A stretch of 64,000 nucleotides of DNA from CAZPBN01 sp964584935 (GCA_964584935.1 CAZPBN010000003.1:91521-155520); one strand, 5' to 3'; shown: positions 38,871 through 48,422, numbered from the stretch's first letter. Notes: a model not told the origin generated them from the sequence alone. A program made the numbers and translations.

Positions 38871-39413
38871 TTATAATCGATTTACAAAAATAATAAGTGA
38901 GGTTGTCTTTTCCACTTCTATGATTTGACATTTTTCTTTCTTGATTCCAGCCTGACATAAGATCTCCATGAATTCTTTTTTGTTGAATTTATGACCGAGT
39001 TCACAGAGTCTCTTTTCATCAACCGGGGCACGGATGATCAAGGAATTGAAATGATCATATAGTTTCTTAAGAGTGATATCTGGTTTTTCAAAATGATGAA
39101 TCACCCCCCATAACACACCAAGATCACCTCTTAAGTCCTGTTTGGCAACATCTTTCGCTTCAACGTTGATCCCCATTTCTTTGGCAGACGTAATCAAAGA
39201 AGAAGAAGAATCCACTCCTTTAAAGGAAATCGGCTTTAAAACCTTTATCAACTTTTTGCTGACCCGTCCATCTCCACAGCCTATATCCACAACGTCTCTC
39301 CCGTAAAAAGAAGGAGGAAGTTTCTTTTTAAGCAATCTTATTTCAAATTCCACATCATAGGCAGAAATATTGATTCCAAAAGAATAAATAATCTTCTCTA
39401 TTAATTTTTTCAT
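38871..39413 (-). CDS. Class I SAM-dependent methyltransferase
   Basis: 180 residues with the SAM-binding motif DVVDIGCGDGRVSKKLIK, the acidic end of strand 2 (FKGVDSSSSLITSAKEM) and motif III near VLWGVIHHFEKPDITLKKL. The HHFEKP block and the overall length are typical of small-molecule or quinone-type methyltransferases, but the substrate cannot be named. The gene stands alone and its ribosome site is weak. It is intact. Confidence 0.8.
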   Translation of the reverse strand: MKKLIEKIIYSFGINISAYDVEFEIRLLKKKLPPSFYGRDVVDIGCGDGRVSKKLIKVLKPISFKGVDSSSSLITSAKEMGINVEAKDVAKQDLRGDLGVLWGVIHHFEKPDITLKKLYDHFNSLIIRAPVDEKRLCELGHKFNKKEFMEILCQAGIKKEKCQIIEVEKTTSLIIFVNRL

Positions 39414-39645
39414 GTGTGGATTTTTTATTTATATCCTTACAGAAGCATAAGTATAGCAAAAACATAGATATACCAAAAGGTATCCAATAAATTTATAGTT
39501 GAATGGCAATCTGTTTTCTGATTAAATGAATCTTTGAGAAATAAGGAAGAATACTAATCTATATATTTTTCAGGAACAGGAAATCCCTGTTCAAATAATG
39601 AAATCCATATGCCCAGAGATTTAAGAATCTTTTTAAAGGAAAAAA

Positions 39646-40566
39646 GTGAATCGTATGAATAAAAAAATAATTTCTTTCAAAATGATCAGTTTTCTTATTC
39701 TGTTGTTCATTTCATTCAATCTTTCATTCCCAGAGTCAACCGAGGAATTTTCTTTTGCCTTTTTGACCGATATTCACCTGCAGCCAGAACGCCAGGCATT
39801 CCAAGGCTATAAAAAAGCCATCCAGGCTGTTAATATGATCAATCCGGATTTCGTGATAACCGGTGGGGATTTGATCATGGACGCTCTGGGAAAATCATAC
39901 GAGAGAGCAGATAATCTTTATAATCTATATATCGAAGCAAACAAAGAATTCAATATGCCTGTATACAACACCATTGGAAACCGTGATGTTTTTGGACTGC
40001 ATAACATAAGCAGTATTAATCCTTCCCATCCAGAATATTATAAAAAAATGTATGAAGAGAGATTAGGTAAAACATACTATTCCTTCGATTACAACGGCTG
40101 GCATTTCATGGTGCTCGATTCGATAGGCAGAACTGTCAGCAGAGAATATATCGGCTGGGTCGAAGCCGAACAGATGGATTGGATCGAAGAAGATCTTCAA
40201 AAAGTAGAACAAAAAACGCCCATAGTCATAAGCACACATATTCCCCTCCTCAGTGTTGTCACTCAAATTAACAGAGGATCTACGTATAAAAATCCAGACA
40301 ACTGGGTCATTGTCAATTCAAAGGAAGTCCTGGATCTTTATGAAGGATACAACCTGAAATTAGTCCTGCAGGGACACCTTCATGTTTTAGAAGAGATTCG
40401 AATAAACAACATCACATTCATCACAGGGGGAGCTGTGTCAGGAAACTGGTGGAAAGGCTCTTATCATGGAGTGGAGGAAGGATTTCTCATCATAAGAATA
40501 AAAGATGATCAATTTGACTATGAGTATATCGATTACGGATGGAACGTTCAGGAAAAGATCAAATAA
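39646..40566 (+). CDS. Secreted calcineurin-like phosphoesterase
   Basis: 306 residues with a signal peptide (MISFLILLFISFNLSFPES). Metal-site motifs occur in family order: FAFLTDIHL (D, H), VITGGDLIMDAL (GGD), TIGNRDVFG (GNxD), PIVISTHIPLL (H) and VLQGHLHVLEEI (GHxH). The reading frame starts with GTG at 39646 preceded by AAAGGA; an ATG nine bases later has no ribosome site at a usable distance, so GTG is preferred. Substrates of this secreted group include nucleotides, phospholipids and phosphosugars. No operon partner is visible. Confidence 0.85.
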   Translation: MNRMNKKIISFKMISFLILLFISFNLSFPESTEEFSFAFLTDIHLQPERQAFQGYKKAIQAVNMINPDFVITGGDLIMDALGKSYERADNLYNLYIEANKEFNMPVYNTIGNRDVFGLHNISSINPSHPEYYKKMYEERLGKTYYSFDYNGWHFMVLDSIGRTVSREYIGWVEAEQMDWIEEDLQKVEQKTPIVISTHIPLLSVVTQINRGSTYKNPDNWVIVNSKEVLDLYEGYNLKLVLQGHLHVLEEIRINNITFITGGAVSGNWWKGSYHGVEEGFLIIRIKDDQFDYEYIDYGWNVQEKIK

Positions 40567-40769
40567 GTTTGAATTCCAATTGAAATTCTCTTATCAGAAG
40601 ATAAGAAAAGATGATAATGACATGACTCGTTTTCCAAAGGAAATTCATGACTTTTAGCCTTTCTGTCATTTTGACCTATTTTTTGGACTATTGATTTATG
40701 CTGTGGCAGGAATCTAACGTAAAAACATTCATCTCCATCTTCATTTTTGCTAGTTATCTCTCTTCCTCT

Positions 40770-40862
40770 ATTTCTTTTCACACTTTCTTTTTGAATCTTT
40801 TCTTGACAAGATACTGTTTTCCTGTAATATTTTTAATACAAATGTTGAAACGTCCAGAAATA
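40770..40862 (+). repeat. Promoter-bearing dispersed repeat, copy D (partial)
   Basis: Matches copy C closely from CTTTTTGAATC through TCTTGACAAGATACTG and the GTTGAAACG string. It lacks the left half of the family. As in copy C it lies immediately upstream of an intact gene, so these two copies look domesticated as promoters. Confidence 0.6.
40803..40830 (+). promoter_or_regulatory. Sigma-70-type promoter for the lipoprotein gene
   Basis: TTGACA (40803-40808) and TAATAT (40825-40830), spacer 16, almost identical to the pair at 24978-25005. Confidence 0.65.
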
Positions 40863-42227
40863 AGAAAAAACAAGCAAAAATCTCATCAGCCGAATAAAGC
40901 AATTTCCTATCAAAAAACATGCTTTGTTTTTATTGTTCTTTTCCTTTTTCTATCTCTATGGAGTTGTGTTAGTGTGGAAAAGCAGTTTGAAAAGGGACTG
41001 ATGATGGAACAGGAAGGAAGATTTGAAGAGGCAGCTATTTATTATATTAAAGTTCTAAAAAGAGAACCAACCTGGGAAGAAGCGCGTGAACGGCTGAAGG
41101 ATGTGGGATCCCGGTCAGTGGATATTCTTATTGAACAGGCCTATGCCCATAAATCTGCTGGGGCGTATGAACAAGCAGCCCAGGTTCTTTTCCGCGTGGA
41201 TGATCTGGTTCTCCGCGCGAAGGATGTGGGAGTGATCCTTCCTCTTCCCCAGGATTATAATGAATTTCGCCAGGAAATGGTTGATCATGCTGTGGAATCT
41301 GTTTTTAGACGGGCGCTCCAGGCAGAGAAAAATAAGAATTGGCATAAAGCCGTGAGAGAATACGACCATCTTAAGAGAAATTATCCCTTATCTTCCGCTC
41401 AAGTCCATAGAGTGAATCAGGCGGTTGCCCGGGTTTTTACCCATTGGGCAGAGCAGGATTACGCTCAGGGACACTACATGGCAGCCTTTAACCATTCCCA
41501 ACAAGTTGTGGACATCTTTGGACCAGAGGATCCCATTAGTCAGAATGCTTTGAAAATTCAGAAGGCGGCTTTGAATGCAGGAACGCTGAGCGTGGCTGTT
41601 CTTCCTTTTGAGCTCTTTGAACGAACAGAAGATGAGGCTCTTCCTGAAATAGAGAATGAATTATATGACATCCTTATGTATGAATACCTTTCTAAACCCG
41701 TTCCTTTTGTGGCTGTGGTTGATGTAGGAAGAGTCCATCGGGAAGTACGACGTTTCCATATCAAAGAAAAGCATCTCATCCCAGGAATGGCTTCTCGGAT
41801 CGGGAATTCCCTGGGAACAGATTTTGTGGTGTTCGGAAAGATTTCTTCCTTCTCAAGAAAAGAAGTAATTTTGGATGAAACAGAACGAAGGGTTAAAATT
41901 AAGAACAATCCTGCCTCTTCCAAAATTTATTTGGAACAAAGATATAGGTTGATATTGACTGCTTCGGTCGAGATTCATCTGATCAGTTCAAGAAGAGGAC
42001 GTGTGATGGATAAAGAAACCATTACTTCTGAAGTCAAGAATAAATTCAGGAGGGGGATCTATGATGGAGATCCCCACCAGTTGGATTTGTCTTTATCTGA
42101 ACAGAAATTGTTTGATAGAGAACAACTCTATCGAGCAGAACAAAGAATGGTGGATCGATTGATCGATGTATTGGCTAGACACATTTCTGAAACCATTTTT
42201 GATGAAGTCTTAAGATACGTTCGGTAA
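40842..42227 (+). CDS. CsgG/LpoB-like outer-membrane lipoprotein
   Basis: About 461 residues. Lipoprotein signal with basic n-region, FVFIVLFLFLSLWSC as core and lipobox LWSC. A TPR-like helical region follows (GLMMEQEGRFEEAAIYYIKV, AYAHKSAGAYEQAAQVLFR), then a CsgG/LpoB-type domain: TLSVAVLPFELFERTEDEA, ELYDILMYEYLSKPVPFV, NSLGTDFVVFGKISSF and a long C-terminal strand region. Such proteins act as envelope assembly or export helpers. The start is uncertain: the promoter at 40803-40830 excludes the longer frame from 40698, and ATG 40842 would leave almost no leader, with no SD. The N-terminal 30 residues before the signal peptide may thus be unreal. Confidence 0.65.
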   Translation: MLKRPEIRKNKQKSHQPNKAISYQKTCFVFIVLFLFLSLWSCVSVEKQFEKGLMMEQEGRFEEAAIYYIKVLKREPTWEEARERLKDVGSRSVDILIEQAYAHKSAGAYEQAAQVLFRVDDLVLRAKDVGVILPLPQDYNEFRQEMVDHAVESVFRRALQAEKNKNWHKAVREYDHLKRNYPLSSAQVHRVNQAVARVFTHWAEQDYAQGHYMAAFNHSQQVVDIFGPEDPISQNALKIQKAALNAGTLSVAVLPFELFERTEDEALPEIENELYDILMYEYLSKPVPFVAVVDVGRVHREVRRFHIKEKHLIPGMASRIGNSLGTDFVVFGKISSFSRKEVILDETERRVKIKNNPASSKIYLEQRYRLILTASVEIHLISSRRGRVMDKETITSEVKNKFRRGIYDGDPHQLDLSLSEQKLFDREQLYRAEQRMVDRLIDVLARHISETIFDEVLRYVR

Positions 42228-42406
42228 ATTTCAATAATCAGGTTACCGGTAACAAAAATTTATTTTTTCTTGACATTGCATTATTGATATATTTAAATAA
42301 ATGAATACTTTACTCGAGAAACGAACAAAACAGTCAATAAAAGATAATGGTGATCCTATTTTATAAATAATCCGAATGTTATCAACCAAGGAAGGATTAT
42401 CCTAAA

Positions 42407-42685
42407 ATGAATGAGAAATATAGGGATGAAAGTGAAATCTTGAAAGCCATTGCTCATCCTGTCCGTTTGCAAATCATAGATCTGCTGTTATTAAGACTCC
42501 CCGCAGAAGCATGCAATGTCAATTCCCTACAGAAAAAATTAGACATCCCTCAACCCACAATCTCTCAGCACCTCCATATATTAAGGAGTCAAGGGATTAT
42601 TGACGGGGAAAAAAAGGGTGTGCAGATATGTTATAAAGTTATAGATAAGCGTGTGGTTAAAATTTTGCAAACATTAAAAAAATAA
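42407..42685 (+). CDS. ArsR-family transcriptional regulator
   Basis: 92-residue winged-helix repressor: ILKAIAHPVRLQIIDLLLL, then the recognition helix PQPTISQHLHILRSQGII and a wing GEKKGVQICYKVIDKR. A usual arsenic-type metal site (ELCVCDL) is not present; cysteines are in EACNVNS and QICYKV only, so a redox or other signal is plausible. It starts the plus-strand hydrogenase operon, with only 10 bases before the next gene, and so probably autoregulates and controls the hydrogenase. Confidence 0.88.
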   Translation: MNEKYRDESEILKAIAHPVRLQIIDLLLLRLPAEACNVNSLQKKLDIPQPTISQHLHILRSQGIIDGEKKGVQICYKVIDKRVVKILQTLKK

Positions 42686-42695
42686 TATTTATATT

Positions 42696-43169
42696 ATGAC
42701 AAGGAATGGAATCGTTATTATTGGGATTGGAAACAATCTTCTATCAGATGATGGTGTGGGTCCTTATTTAGCAGAACAGATCGGAACAAAGCTCGGTTTC
42801 CCCTATAGGTCAATCACCCATCTTTCCCTTGAACTCTTGGATCTGGTTCTCGATAAGACGATCATCTACATCTTTGATTCATTTTGTAATTCTGAAATTC
42901 CCATGGGGAAGGTTGTTCAATTCACCTTAAACGACCTTGAATACCAACAGAATCCTTCCTATTCCCACGGAATTACGATACCCATTATCTTCAACATCGG
43001 GAAGAAGCTTTACCAAAAAGAATCAAAAAACGTTCAGATTTTTGGCATCAATGTCTCTGATAATCAGACTGTATCCGAGTCTTTTTCTGATGAACTCAAT
43101 CATAAACTTGAGGGAATCAGCAGGCATTTATTAAATAAAATACAAAACGATGCTGGAGGAAAAATATGA
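42696..43169 (+). CDS. [NiFe]-hydrogenase maturation endopeptidase
   Basis: 157 residues. Cleaves the C-terminal tail of the hydrogenase large subunit after nickel insertion. Family motifs: VIIGIGNNLLSDDGVGPYLA at the N-terminus (GxGNxLxxDDGxG; the Asp binds nickel), LELLDLVLDKTIIYIFDSF with a further acidic ligand, and the SHGIT-type His (YSHGITIPIIF). It is the second gene of the hydrogenase operon and ends four bases into the hdrA start (ATGA overlap). Its target is surely the large subunit encoded at 46.6-48.1 kb. Confidence 0.88.
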   Translation: MTRNGIVIIGIGNNLLSDDGVGPYLAEQIGTKLGFPYRSITHLSLELLDLVLDKTIIYIFDSFCNSEIPMGKVVQFTLNDLEYQQNPSYSHGITIPIIFNIGKKLYQKESKNVQIFGINVSDNQTVSESFSDELNHKLEGISRHLLNKIQNDAGGKI

Positions 43170-45112
43170 ATGTGAAAGAACGTATAGGATTTTTCCTTTG
43201 TGAGTGCAGTAAAAATATTTCTGGCACAGTTGACGTTCATAAAATTAAAGAAGAACTGAAGAAACTGCCAGACGTGGTTACTGCTGAAGTGACCAACCTG
43301 TACTGCTCGGCAGAAGGAAAAACCGAAATTATCGAAAGTATTAAAAAACATAATCTCACCAAAATCATTATCGGAGGCTGCTCTGTAAAGCAGCATGAAA
43401 AAACCTTCATGAAAGTTCTGGAAGAGGGAGGATTAAATCCTTATTTCATGCAGTTGGTCAATATTCGCGAACATGTTGCCTGGGTAACCGATGATAAAGA
43501 CAAAGCAACAGCCAAAGCTTTGGCTCTGTTGAAAGCAGCTTATAATCGCGTCCAGTTCCATGAAGCATTCGAAAAAAAAGAAATCGATGTGACAGCTGAT
43601 GTTCTGGTCGTGGGCGGAGGGTTAGCCGGATGTGAAGCTGCTCTTAATCTGGCTTCTGAGGAAAGAAAAGTCTACCTGGTGGAAACAAATCCAAGCCTGG
43701 GAGGGCAAACCACTAAATACGAGAGTTCTTTTCCCACACTAGAATGCTGTTCGTGTATGATTCTGCCCAAACTGCAAGAAGTGGTTGAAAATCCCAACAT
43801 TGAGCTTTTTAACTACAGTGTTGTGGAGGATATTGTGGGTTTTTTTGGGAATTTCACAGTCACAATCAACAAAAAAGCTAAATATGTTATTCCTGATAAA
43901 TGCATTGGCTGCAACGAATGCATAGAACCTTGTCCGGTCGAAGTCCCCAATGAATATGATGATTTTCTTGGAACCCGCAAAGCCATCCATTTCCAGGTTA
44001 CAGGCGCCACACCAAATCTTCCGGTTATCGACAATATAAATTGTCTGAGGTTTAAAGGGCAGGACTGCACCAAGTGCCAAGATGCCTGTCTGTTTGATGC
44101 CATAAACTATGATGATCAGGATGAAAAAATCGAAATCCCAGTAGGAGCTGTGGTTTTGGCGACAGGATTCGAATCGTTTGATCCCTCCCAAATCCCAAAC
44201 TTAAACTATTCCTCTGGCACAGAGGTCTATACCGCTCTTCAGTTTGAACGTCTCATTTCCAATACAGGCCCCACAGCGGGTAAACTCACCAAACGTGATG
44301 GCACAACACCAAAATCTTTGGTTATGGTTCACTGCGTGGGAAGCCGTGATAAGCGTTACAAAAATTACTGCTCAAACGTTTGCTGCTCGGTTCTTCTGAA
44401 AATGAGTTCTCAGATTCTGGAAGAAAAAATGGCTGAGGGTATTCAGATCACCCACGTGTACCGCGATTTGACTATCGGATCCACAGGTATGGAAGTTATG
44501 TATGAAAAACTAAATGACGAAGGAGTCCGATTCATCAAGGTCCCCAATCCTAACGATATTGCTCTCAATACAAAGAACGGTCAAGTCCAGCTCACTCTTC
44601 CTGAAAAAATGATAACCGCGGATATGGCTGTTCTAGCCACTGCCATGACACCTAATAAAAAAGCAGATAATCTTATTGAAATGTTGATGTTAAGCCAGGA
44701 TAAGGAAGGATTTGTGATGCCAACCCATAAAAAAATTGATGCCATTTCCACTCCTATAGAAGGAGTGTTTGTCATCGGAAGTGCAAACTATCCCAAAGAC
44801 ATCACCAATACGATCATCGATGGTTCAGCCACTGCTGGTAAAATAGCATCCGAACTTAAGCCCGGGAAAAAACTTGAAATCGAGACTCTGATCTCCATCA
44901 TTGACGAAGAATTATGTTCAGGCTGTAAGACCTGTATTACTATTTGTCCGTATAAAGCGATCAGTTATGACAGCGAAAAGGGCGTTTCAGTTATCAATGA
45001 AGTTCTCTGCAGGGGCTGTGGTTCTTGTGTGGTTGCGTGTCCTTCCAACGCCATAACCGCTCGACTTTTTGAAGATAATACTATTTTAGCTGAATTAGGA
45101 GGATTGTTATGA
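43166..45112 (+). CDS. hdrA: HdrA, full-length flavin bifurcation-type subunit
   Basis: 648 residues with every HdrA part: N-terminal module (IGFFLCECSKNISGTVDVH, NLYCSAEG, GGCSVKQHEKTFMKV), FAD fold (VLVVGGGLAGCEAALNLAS), CxxC (LECCSCMILPKLQEV), central ferredoxin insert (CIGCNECIEPCPVEV; DCTKCQDACLFDAINY), second FAD half (GAVVLATGFESFDPS; VHCVGSRDKRYKNYC) and two C-terminal 4Fe-4S motifs (CSGCKTCITICPYKAI; CRGCGSCVVACPSNAI). It receives electrons from the hydrogenase through MvhD. In methanogens HdrA works with HdrBC on a disulfide; no HdrBC gene is here, so the low- and high-potential acceptors are unknown. Ends with ATGA overlap to mvhD. Confidence 0.93.
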   Translation: MNVKERIGFFLCECSKNISGTVDVHKIKEELKKLPDVVTAEVTNLYCSAEGKTEIIESIKKHNLTKIIIGGCSVKQHEKTFMKVLEEGGLNPYFMQLVNIREHVAWVTDDKDKATAKALALLKAAYNRVQFHEAFEKKEIDVTADVLVVGGGLAGCEAALNLASEERKVYLVETNPSLGGQTTKYESSFPTLECCSCMILPKLQEVVENPNIELFNYSVVEDIVGFFGNFTVTINKKAKYVIPDKCIGCNECIEPCPVEVPNEYDDFLGTRKAIHFQVTGATPNLPVIDNINCLRFKGQDCTKCQDACLFDAINYDDQDEKIEIPVGAVVLATGFESFDPSQIPNLNYSSGTEVYTALQFERLISNTGPTAGKLTKRDGTTPKSLVMVHCVGSRDKRYKNYCSNVCCSVLLKMSSQILEEKMAEGIQITHVYRDLTIGSTGMEVMYEKLNDEGVRFIKVPNPNDIALNTKNGQVQLTLPEKMITADMAVLATAMTPNKKADNLIEMLMLSQDKEGFVMPTHKKIDAISTPIEGVFVIGSANYPKDITNTIIDGSATAGKIASELKPGKKLEIETLISIIDEELCSGCKTCITICPYKAISYDSEKGVSVINEVLCRGCGSCVVACPSNAITARLFEDNTILAELGGLL

Positions 45113-45555
45113 CAGGAACAAAATTTGAACCCAACATCATCGCTTTTGTCTGCAACTGGTGTTCCTATGGTGGAGCTGATATTGCAGGCAGTATGAGGCT
45201 GCATTATCCGCCCAATGTCAAACTAATCCGGGTCATGTGCTCAGGGCGTGTTGATCCTGAATTCATAATGCAAGCTTTCCGCAAAGGAGCTGACGGAGTT
45301 ATGGTCCTGGGCTGCCATCCACAAGACTGTCATTACATAGAAGGCAATTATAAGGCATTAAAACGGTACAACATGCTCAAACCCTTGCTGGATCAGTTTA
45401 ATATAGAACAGGATCGGCTTTATCTTGACTGGGTCTCTGCCTCAGAAGGCGAAAAATTCGCCCGTGTGGCTAGAGAGATGAACGAAAGAATCACTCAATT
45501 AGGGCCTTTGAAGTGGGAAAAAGTCATTGGCCAACACCAAGGTAGGGAGGCATAA
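45109..45555 (+). CDS. mvhD: MvhD [2Fe-2S] subunit linking hydrogenase and HdrA
   Basis: 148 residues with VCNWCSYGGADIAGSMRL, VMCSGRVDPEFIMQ and GCHPQDCHYIEGNYK. This is the electron bridge between MvhAG and HdrA. It lies between hdrA (four-base overlap) and mvhG (two-base gap), the expected genetic position. One change relative to the other two copies is HPQDCHY for HPGDCHY. The gene starts with a GGAGGATTGTT ribosome site within the end of hdrA. Confidence 0.93.
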   Translation: MTGTKFEPNIIAFVCNWCSYGGADIAGSMRLHYPPNVKLIRVMCSGRVDPEFIMQAFRKGADGVMVLGCHPQDCHYIEGNYKALKRYNMLKPLLDQFNIEQDRLYLDWVSASEGEKFARVAREMNERITQLGPLKWEKVIGQHQGREA

Positions 45556-45557
45556 AC

Positions 45558-46532
45558 ATGAGCGACAAACCAAAAATCGGAATTTACTGGTGCTCTAGCT
45601 GTGGTGGCTGTGAAGAAGCCATCGTGGATTTAAATGAGACCATTCTTGATGTAGTGGATGCGGTGGATATTGTTTTTTGGCCGGTGGCTATGGATTTCAA
45701 GTATGATGATGTGAGGAAACTCAAAGATGGAGAGCTTCTGGCATCCTTTATCAACGGAGGTATTCGTCTCTCCGAACAAGAGGAGATTGTCAAACTGCTT
45801 CGAAAAAAATCTCAGCTTGTGTTTGCTTTTGGAAGCTGTGCTGTCATGGGCGGAGTCCCGGGGCTTGCCAACATGACCAACCGGGAAGGAGTTTTCAAAA
45901 GAGTCTATAAAGAGATCGAATCCAATGATAATCCTGAAAATACCGTTCCCCAGACTGAGTTTTCTTTAGAAGATAAATACGAACTCGAACTTCCTGAATT
46001 TTATAATTCTGTTTATCCTCTGGACCAGATCATTCAAGTGGATTACTACATTCCTGGCTGTGCTCCCTCTCCTGATACTATAAAAGATGCATTCACAGCA
46101 ATTCTTGAGGGTAAACTTCCGGAAAAAGGCAGTGTGCTCAGCCCCACAAAATCCTTGTGCGATACCTGTCCCAGAAAAGACAGTAAACCGGATAGAATAG
46201 AGATTGAAAAGTTCGTGGAGCCTCAACACTATGATGAGCTTGATGATGGAAGATGTTTTCTGGAAGCAGGCATCATCTGTATGGGGCCGGCAACAAGAGG
46301 AGGATGTGGTGAACGCTGCATCAATGCCAATATGCCCTGTCGTGGTTGTTATGGGCCGCCAAACGACGTTAAAGACCAGGGGTTGGGGATGCTGAGCGCT
46401 TTAGCTTCTCTCATCAAGCCTAATGAAGAAAAGGAGATCCCAAAAGTCATTGAAACTTTGCCCGATTTAATCGGTTCTTTTTACATGTATGGATTGCCCA
46501 GTTCGATTCTATTCCGTAAGAAAATTGAATAG
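45558..46532 (+). CDS. mvhG: Group 3c [NiFe]-hydrogenase small subunit
   Basis: 324-residue Fe-S subunit of a cytosolic hydrogenase. Proximal-cluster ligands start at C12/C15/C18 (YWCSSCGGCEEAIVDL), with FGSCAVMGGVPG and IPGCAPSPDTIKDAF following. The second half adds Cys groups for the medial and distal clusters: SLCDTCPRKDSK, ICMGPATRGGCGERC and MPCRGCYGPPND. No Tat signal, which fits a cytosolic F420-non-reducing type enzyme. Ends with TAG, which matters for the amber question at 60.9 kb. The next gene starts 52 bases on. Confidence 0.93.
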   Translation: MSDKPKIGIYWCSSCGGCEEAIVDLNETILDVVDAVDIVFWPVAMDFKYDDVRKLKDGELLASFINGGIRLSEQEEIVKLLRKKSQLVFAFGSCAVMGGVPGLANMTNREGVFKRVYKEIESNDNPENTVPQTEFSLEDKYELELPEFYNSVYPLDQIIQVDYYIPGCAPSPDTIKDAFTAILEGKLPEKGSVLSPTKSLCDTCPRKDSKPDRIEIEKFVEPQHYDELDDGRCFLEAGIICMGPATRGGCGERCINANMPCRGCYGPPNDVKDQGLGMLSALASLIKPNEEKEIPKVIETLPDLIGSFYMYGLPSSILFRKKIE

Positions 46533-46584
46533 AACCAGGAAAATAACAATGACACTCAAGCATTTTAAAGAAAAAGCAAATTAG

Positions 46585-48063
46585 ATGGAGGAAAAAGTGG
46601 GAAATAAACATATATCAATTCAACCCATCACAAGACTGGAAGGTCACGGAAACATCGAGATCTTTCTAAATGATGAGGGAAATGTGGAACGGGCTGTTCT
46701 TCAGGTGCCGGAACTGCGGGGGTTTGAAAAGTTTTCCGAAGGCAGATCCTGTGTGGAAATGCCTCGCATTACCCCTAAAATCTGCGGAGTATGCCCGACT
46801 GCTCATCATATGGCATCACAGAAAACCCTTGATGACCTTTATGATGTTGATCCACCTTTAACTGCGAAAAAAATTCGAGAGCTGATGTATTCAGCATTCA
46901 TGATTGAAGATCACGCTCTTCACTTTTATTTTCTGGGAGGACCCGATTTTGTGGTAGGTCCTGAAGGTCCCAAAAGCTCACGCAATATCCTGGGTGTGAT
47001 CGATAAAGTCGGACTGGATGCGGGAAAAGTGGTCATCAAAAACCGAAAGCAGTGCCGCGAAATTATCACAGAGCTGGGCGGACGAGTGATCCACCCCGTA
47101 AGCGGACTGCCCGGTGGCGTATCCAAAGGCATAACCAAAGAAGACCAGGAAAAATTCAAAAAATACGCTGATGAAGCAGTGGAATTCGCTCAATTTACGG
47201 TTCAGCTGTTTAAAGACATTGTGTTGAAGAATGATGAATACGTGAACATCATCACTTCTGATCCCTACACTCATAAAACTTACTACATGGGACTGGTGGA
47301 TGAAAACAACCATGTCAATTTCTATGACGGGAAACTGCGCGTGGTCGATCCTGAAGGAAAAGAATTTGACAAATTCGACGTCCGTGACTACAAAGACCAC
47401 ATCAGCGAACATGTGGAAGAATGGAGCTATATCAAGTTTCCGTTCCTTAAGAATATCGGCTGGAAAGGTTTTTTCGATGGTAAAGAAAGCGGGGTCTATC
47501 GCGTAGCACCCTTAGCTCGGTTGAATGTATCTGATGGTATGGCGACTCCTCTGGCTCAGAAAGAATATGAGTACATGTACGAAACCCTTGGTGGGAAACC
47601 TGTGCACCACACTCTAGCTTTTCACTGGGCTCGAGTTGTAGAGCTTTTGTATGCCAGCGAACGGCTGCAAGAACTGGCTAATGATGAGGACATTCTCAAG
47701 CCTGATATCCGAACTCTTCCTGATTCCAATCCCACCCAAGGTGTGGGTGTGGTGGAAGCTCCTCGGGGAGTGTTGATACACGACTATAAGACTGATGAAC
47801 AAGGCATTATACAAAAAGCTAATTTGCTGGTCGCAACGGTTCATAATTCAGCCCCCATTGCCATGAGCGTTGAAAAGGCTGCCAAGGGAGTAATCAAAAA
47901 CTTTCAAGTGAATGATGGGCTGCTTAATAAGGTGGAAATGGCTTTTCGTGCCTATGACCCTTGTCTTGCTTGTGCCACTCATTCCCTTCCCGGAAACATG
48001 CCTTTAAAAATAAAAATTTTCAATTCAGACCGCTCTGTATACGATGTGATCGAGAGATTCTAA
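46585..48063 (+). CDS. mvhA: Group 3c [NiFe]-hydrogenase large subunit
   Basis: 492 residues. Binds the NiFe(CN)2CO centre with C67/C70 (KICGVCPTAHHMAS) and C460/C463 (DPCLACATH). The preceding QPITRLEGHGNIEIFL is the conserved N-terminal RLEGH motif. The sequence continues 26 residues after H466, and this tail is the substrate of the maturation protease encoded at 42.7 kb. Sequence features (MvhD partner, HdrA neighbour, no F420-reducing subunit) point to group 3c. The ligand positions are all cysteine, so it is not a [NiFeSe] form. It is the last gene of the operon. Confidence 0.94.
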   Translation: MEEKVGNKHISIQPITRLEGHGNIEIFLNDEGNVERAVLQVPELRGFEKFSEGRSCVEMPRITPKICGVCPTAHHMASQKTLDDLYDVDPPLTAKKIRELMYSAFMIEDHALHFYFLGGPDFVVGPEGPKSSRNILGVIDKVGLDAGKVVIKNRKQCREIITELGGRVIHPVSGLPGGVSKGITKEDQEKFKKYADEAVEFAQFTVQLFKDIVLKNDEYVNIITSDPYTHKTYYMGLVDENNHVNFYDGKLRVVDPEGKEFDKFDVRDYKDHISEHVEEWSYIKFPFLKNIGWKGFFDGKESGVYRVAPLARLNVSDGMATPLAQKEYEYMYETLGGKPVHHTLAFHWARVVELLYASERLQELANDEDILKPDIRTLPDSNPTQGVGVVEAPRGVLIHDYKTDEQGIIQKANLLVATVHNSAPIAMSVEKAAKGVIKNFQVNDGLLNKVEMAFRAYDPCLACATHSLPGNMPLKIKIFNSDRSVYDVIERF

Positions 48064-48422
48064 TTCGCTGAAAACATTTGAAATCCCAATTCAAAATACA
48101 ATTCGGGTAAAGGTGGAATGGTGCCCAACTTAATAAATAATAAATAGAATGCTTTCTCTTGCTCTCTTTTTTCTAGGGTTATTTATACCCTGATATCTTG
48201 TTAAAAGACAATACCAAGCCATTCCCACTATCCGATCACAAATCAACTCTGCTTTATTTTTCTCCATGAGTTCATTGGCTTCTGTGAGTATATTTCCGTC
48301 ATTTCCTCTAAATTTACTTCTTATCCCTTTCAATTATAGTCTATTGTTCCCTTGTTTAGGAAAATAAGATATTTGTTTGCAATTACAATATTTGTTAAAA
48401 TTTCAAATTAAAGGAGGATAAA
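48064..48422 (+). other. Intergenic, no gene supported
   Basis: A minus-strand frame of 67 codons (48333 to 48130) has no recognisable motif and opens with TTG. A T-rich 3' region and a strong AAAGGAGGATAAA site just before 48423 belong to the tricorn gene. Nothing else stands out. Confidence 0.5.

Noticed and set aside
40589..40606. Stem TCTTATC/GATAAGA after the phosphoesterase gene
   Set aside because: Only seven base pairs and no T-tract on either strand; too weak for a terminator call.
48130..48333. 67-codon minus-strand frame between mvhA and the tricorn gene
   Set aside because: TTG start, no motif recognised, hydrophobic end likely chance.
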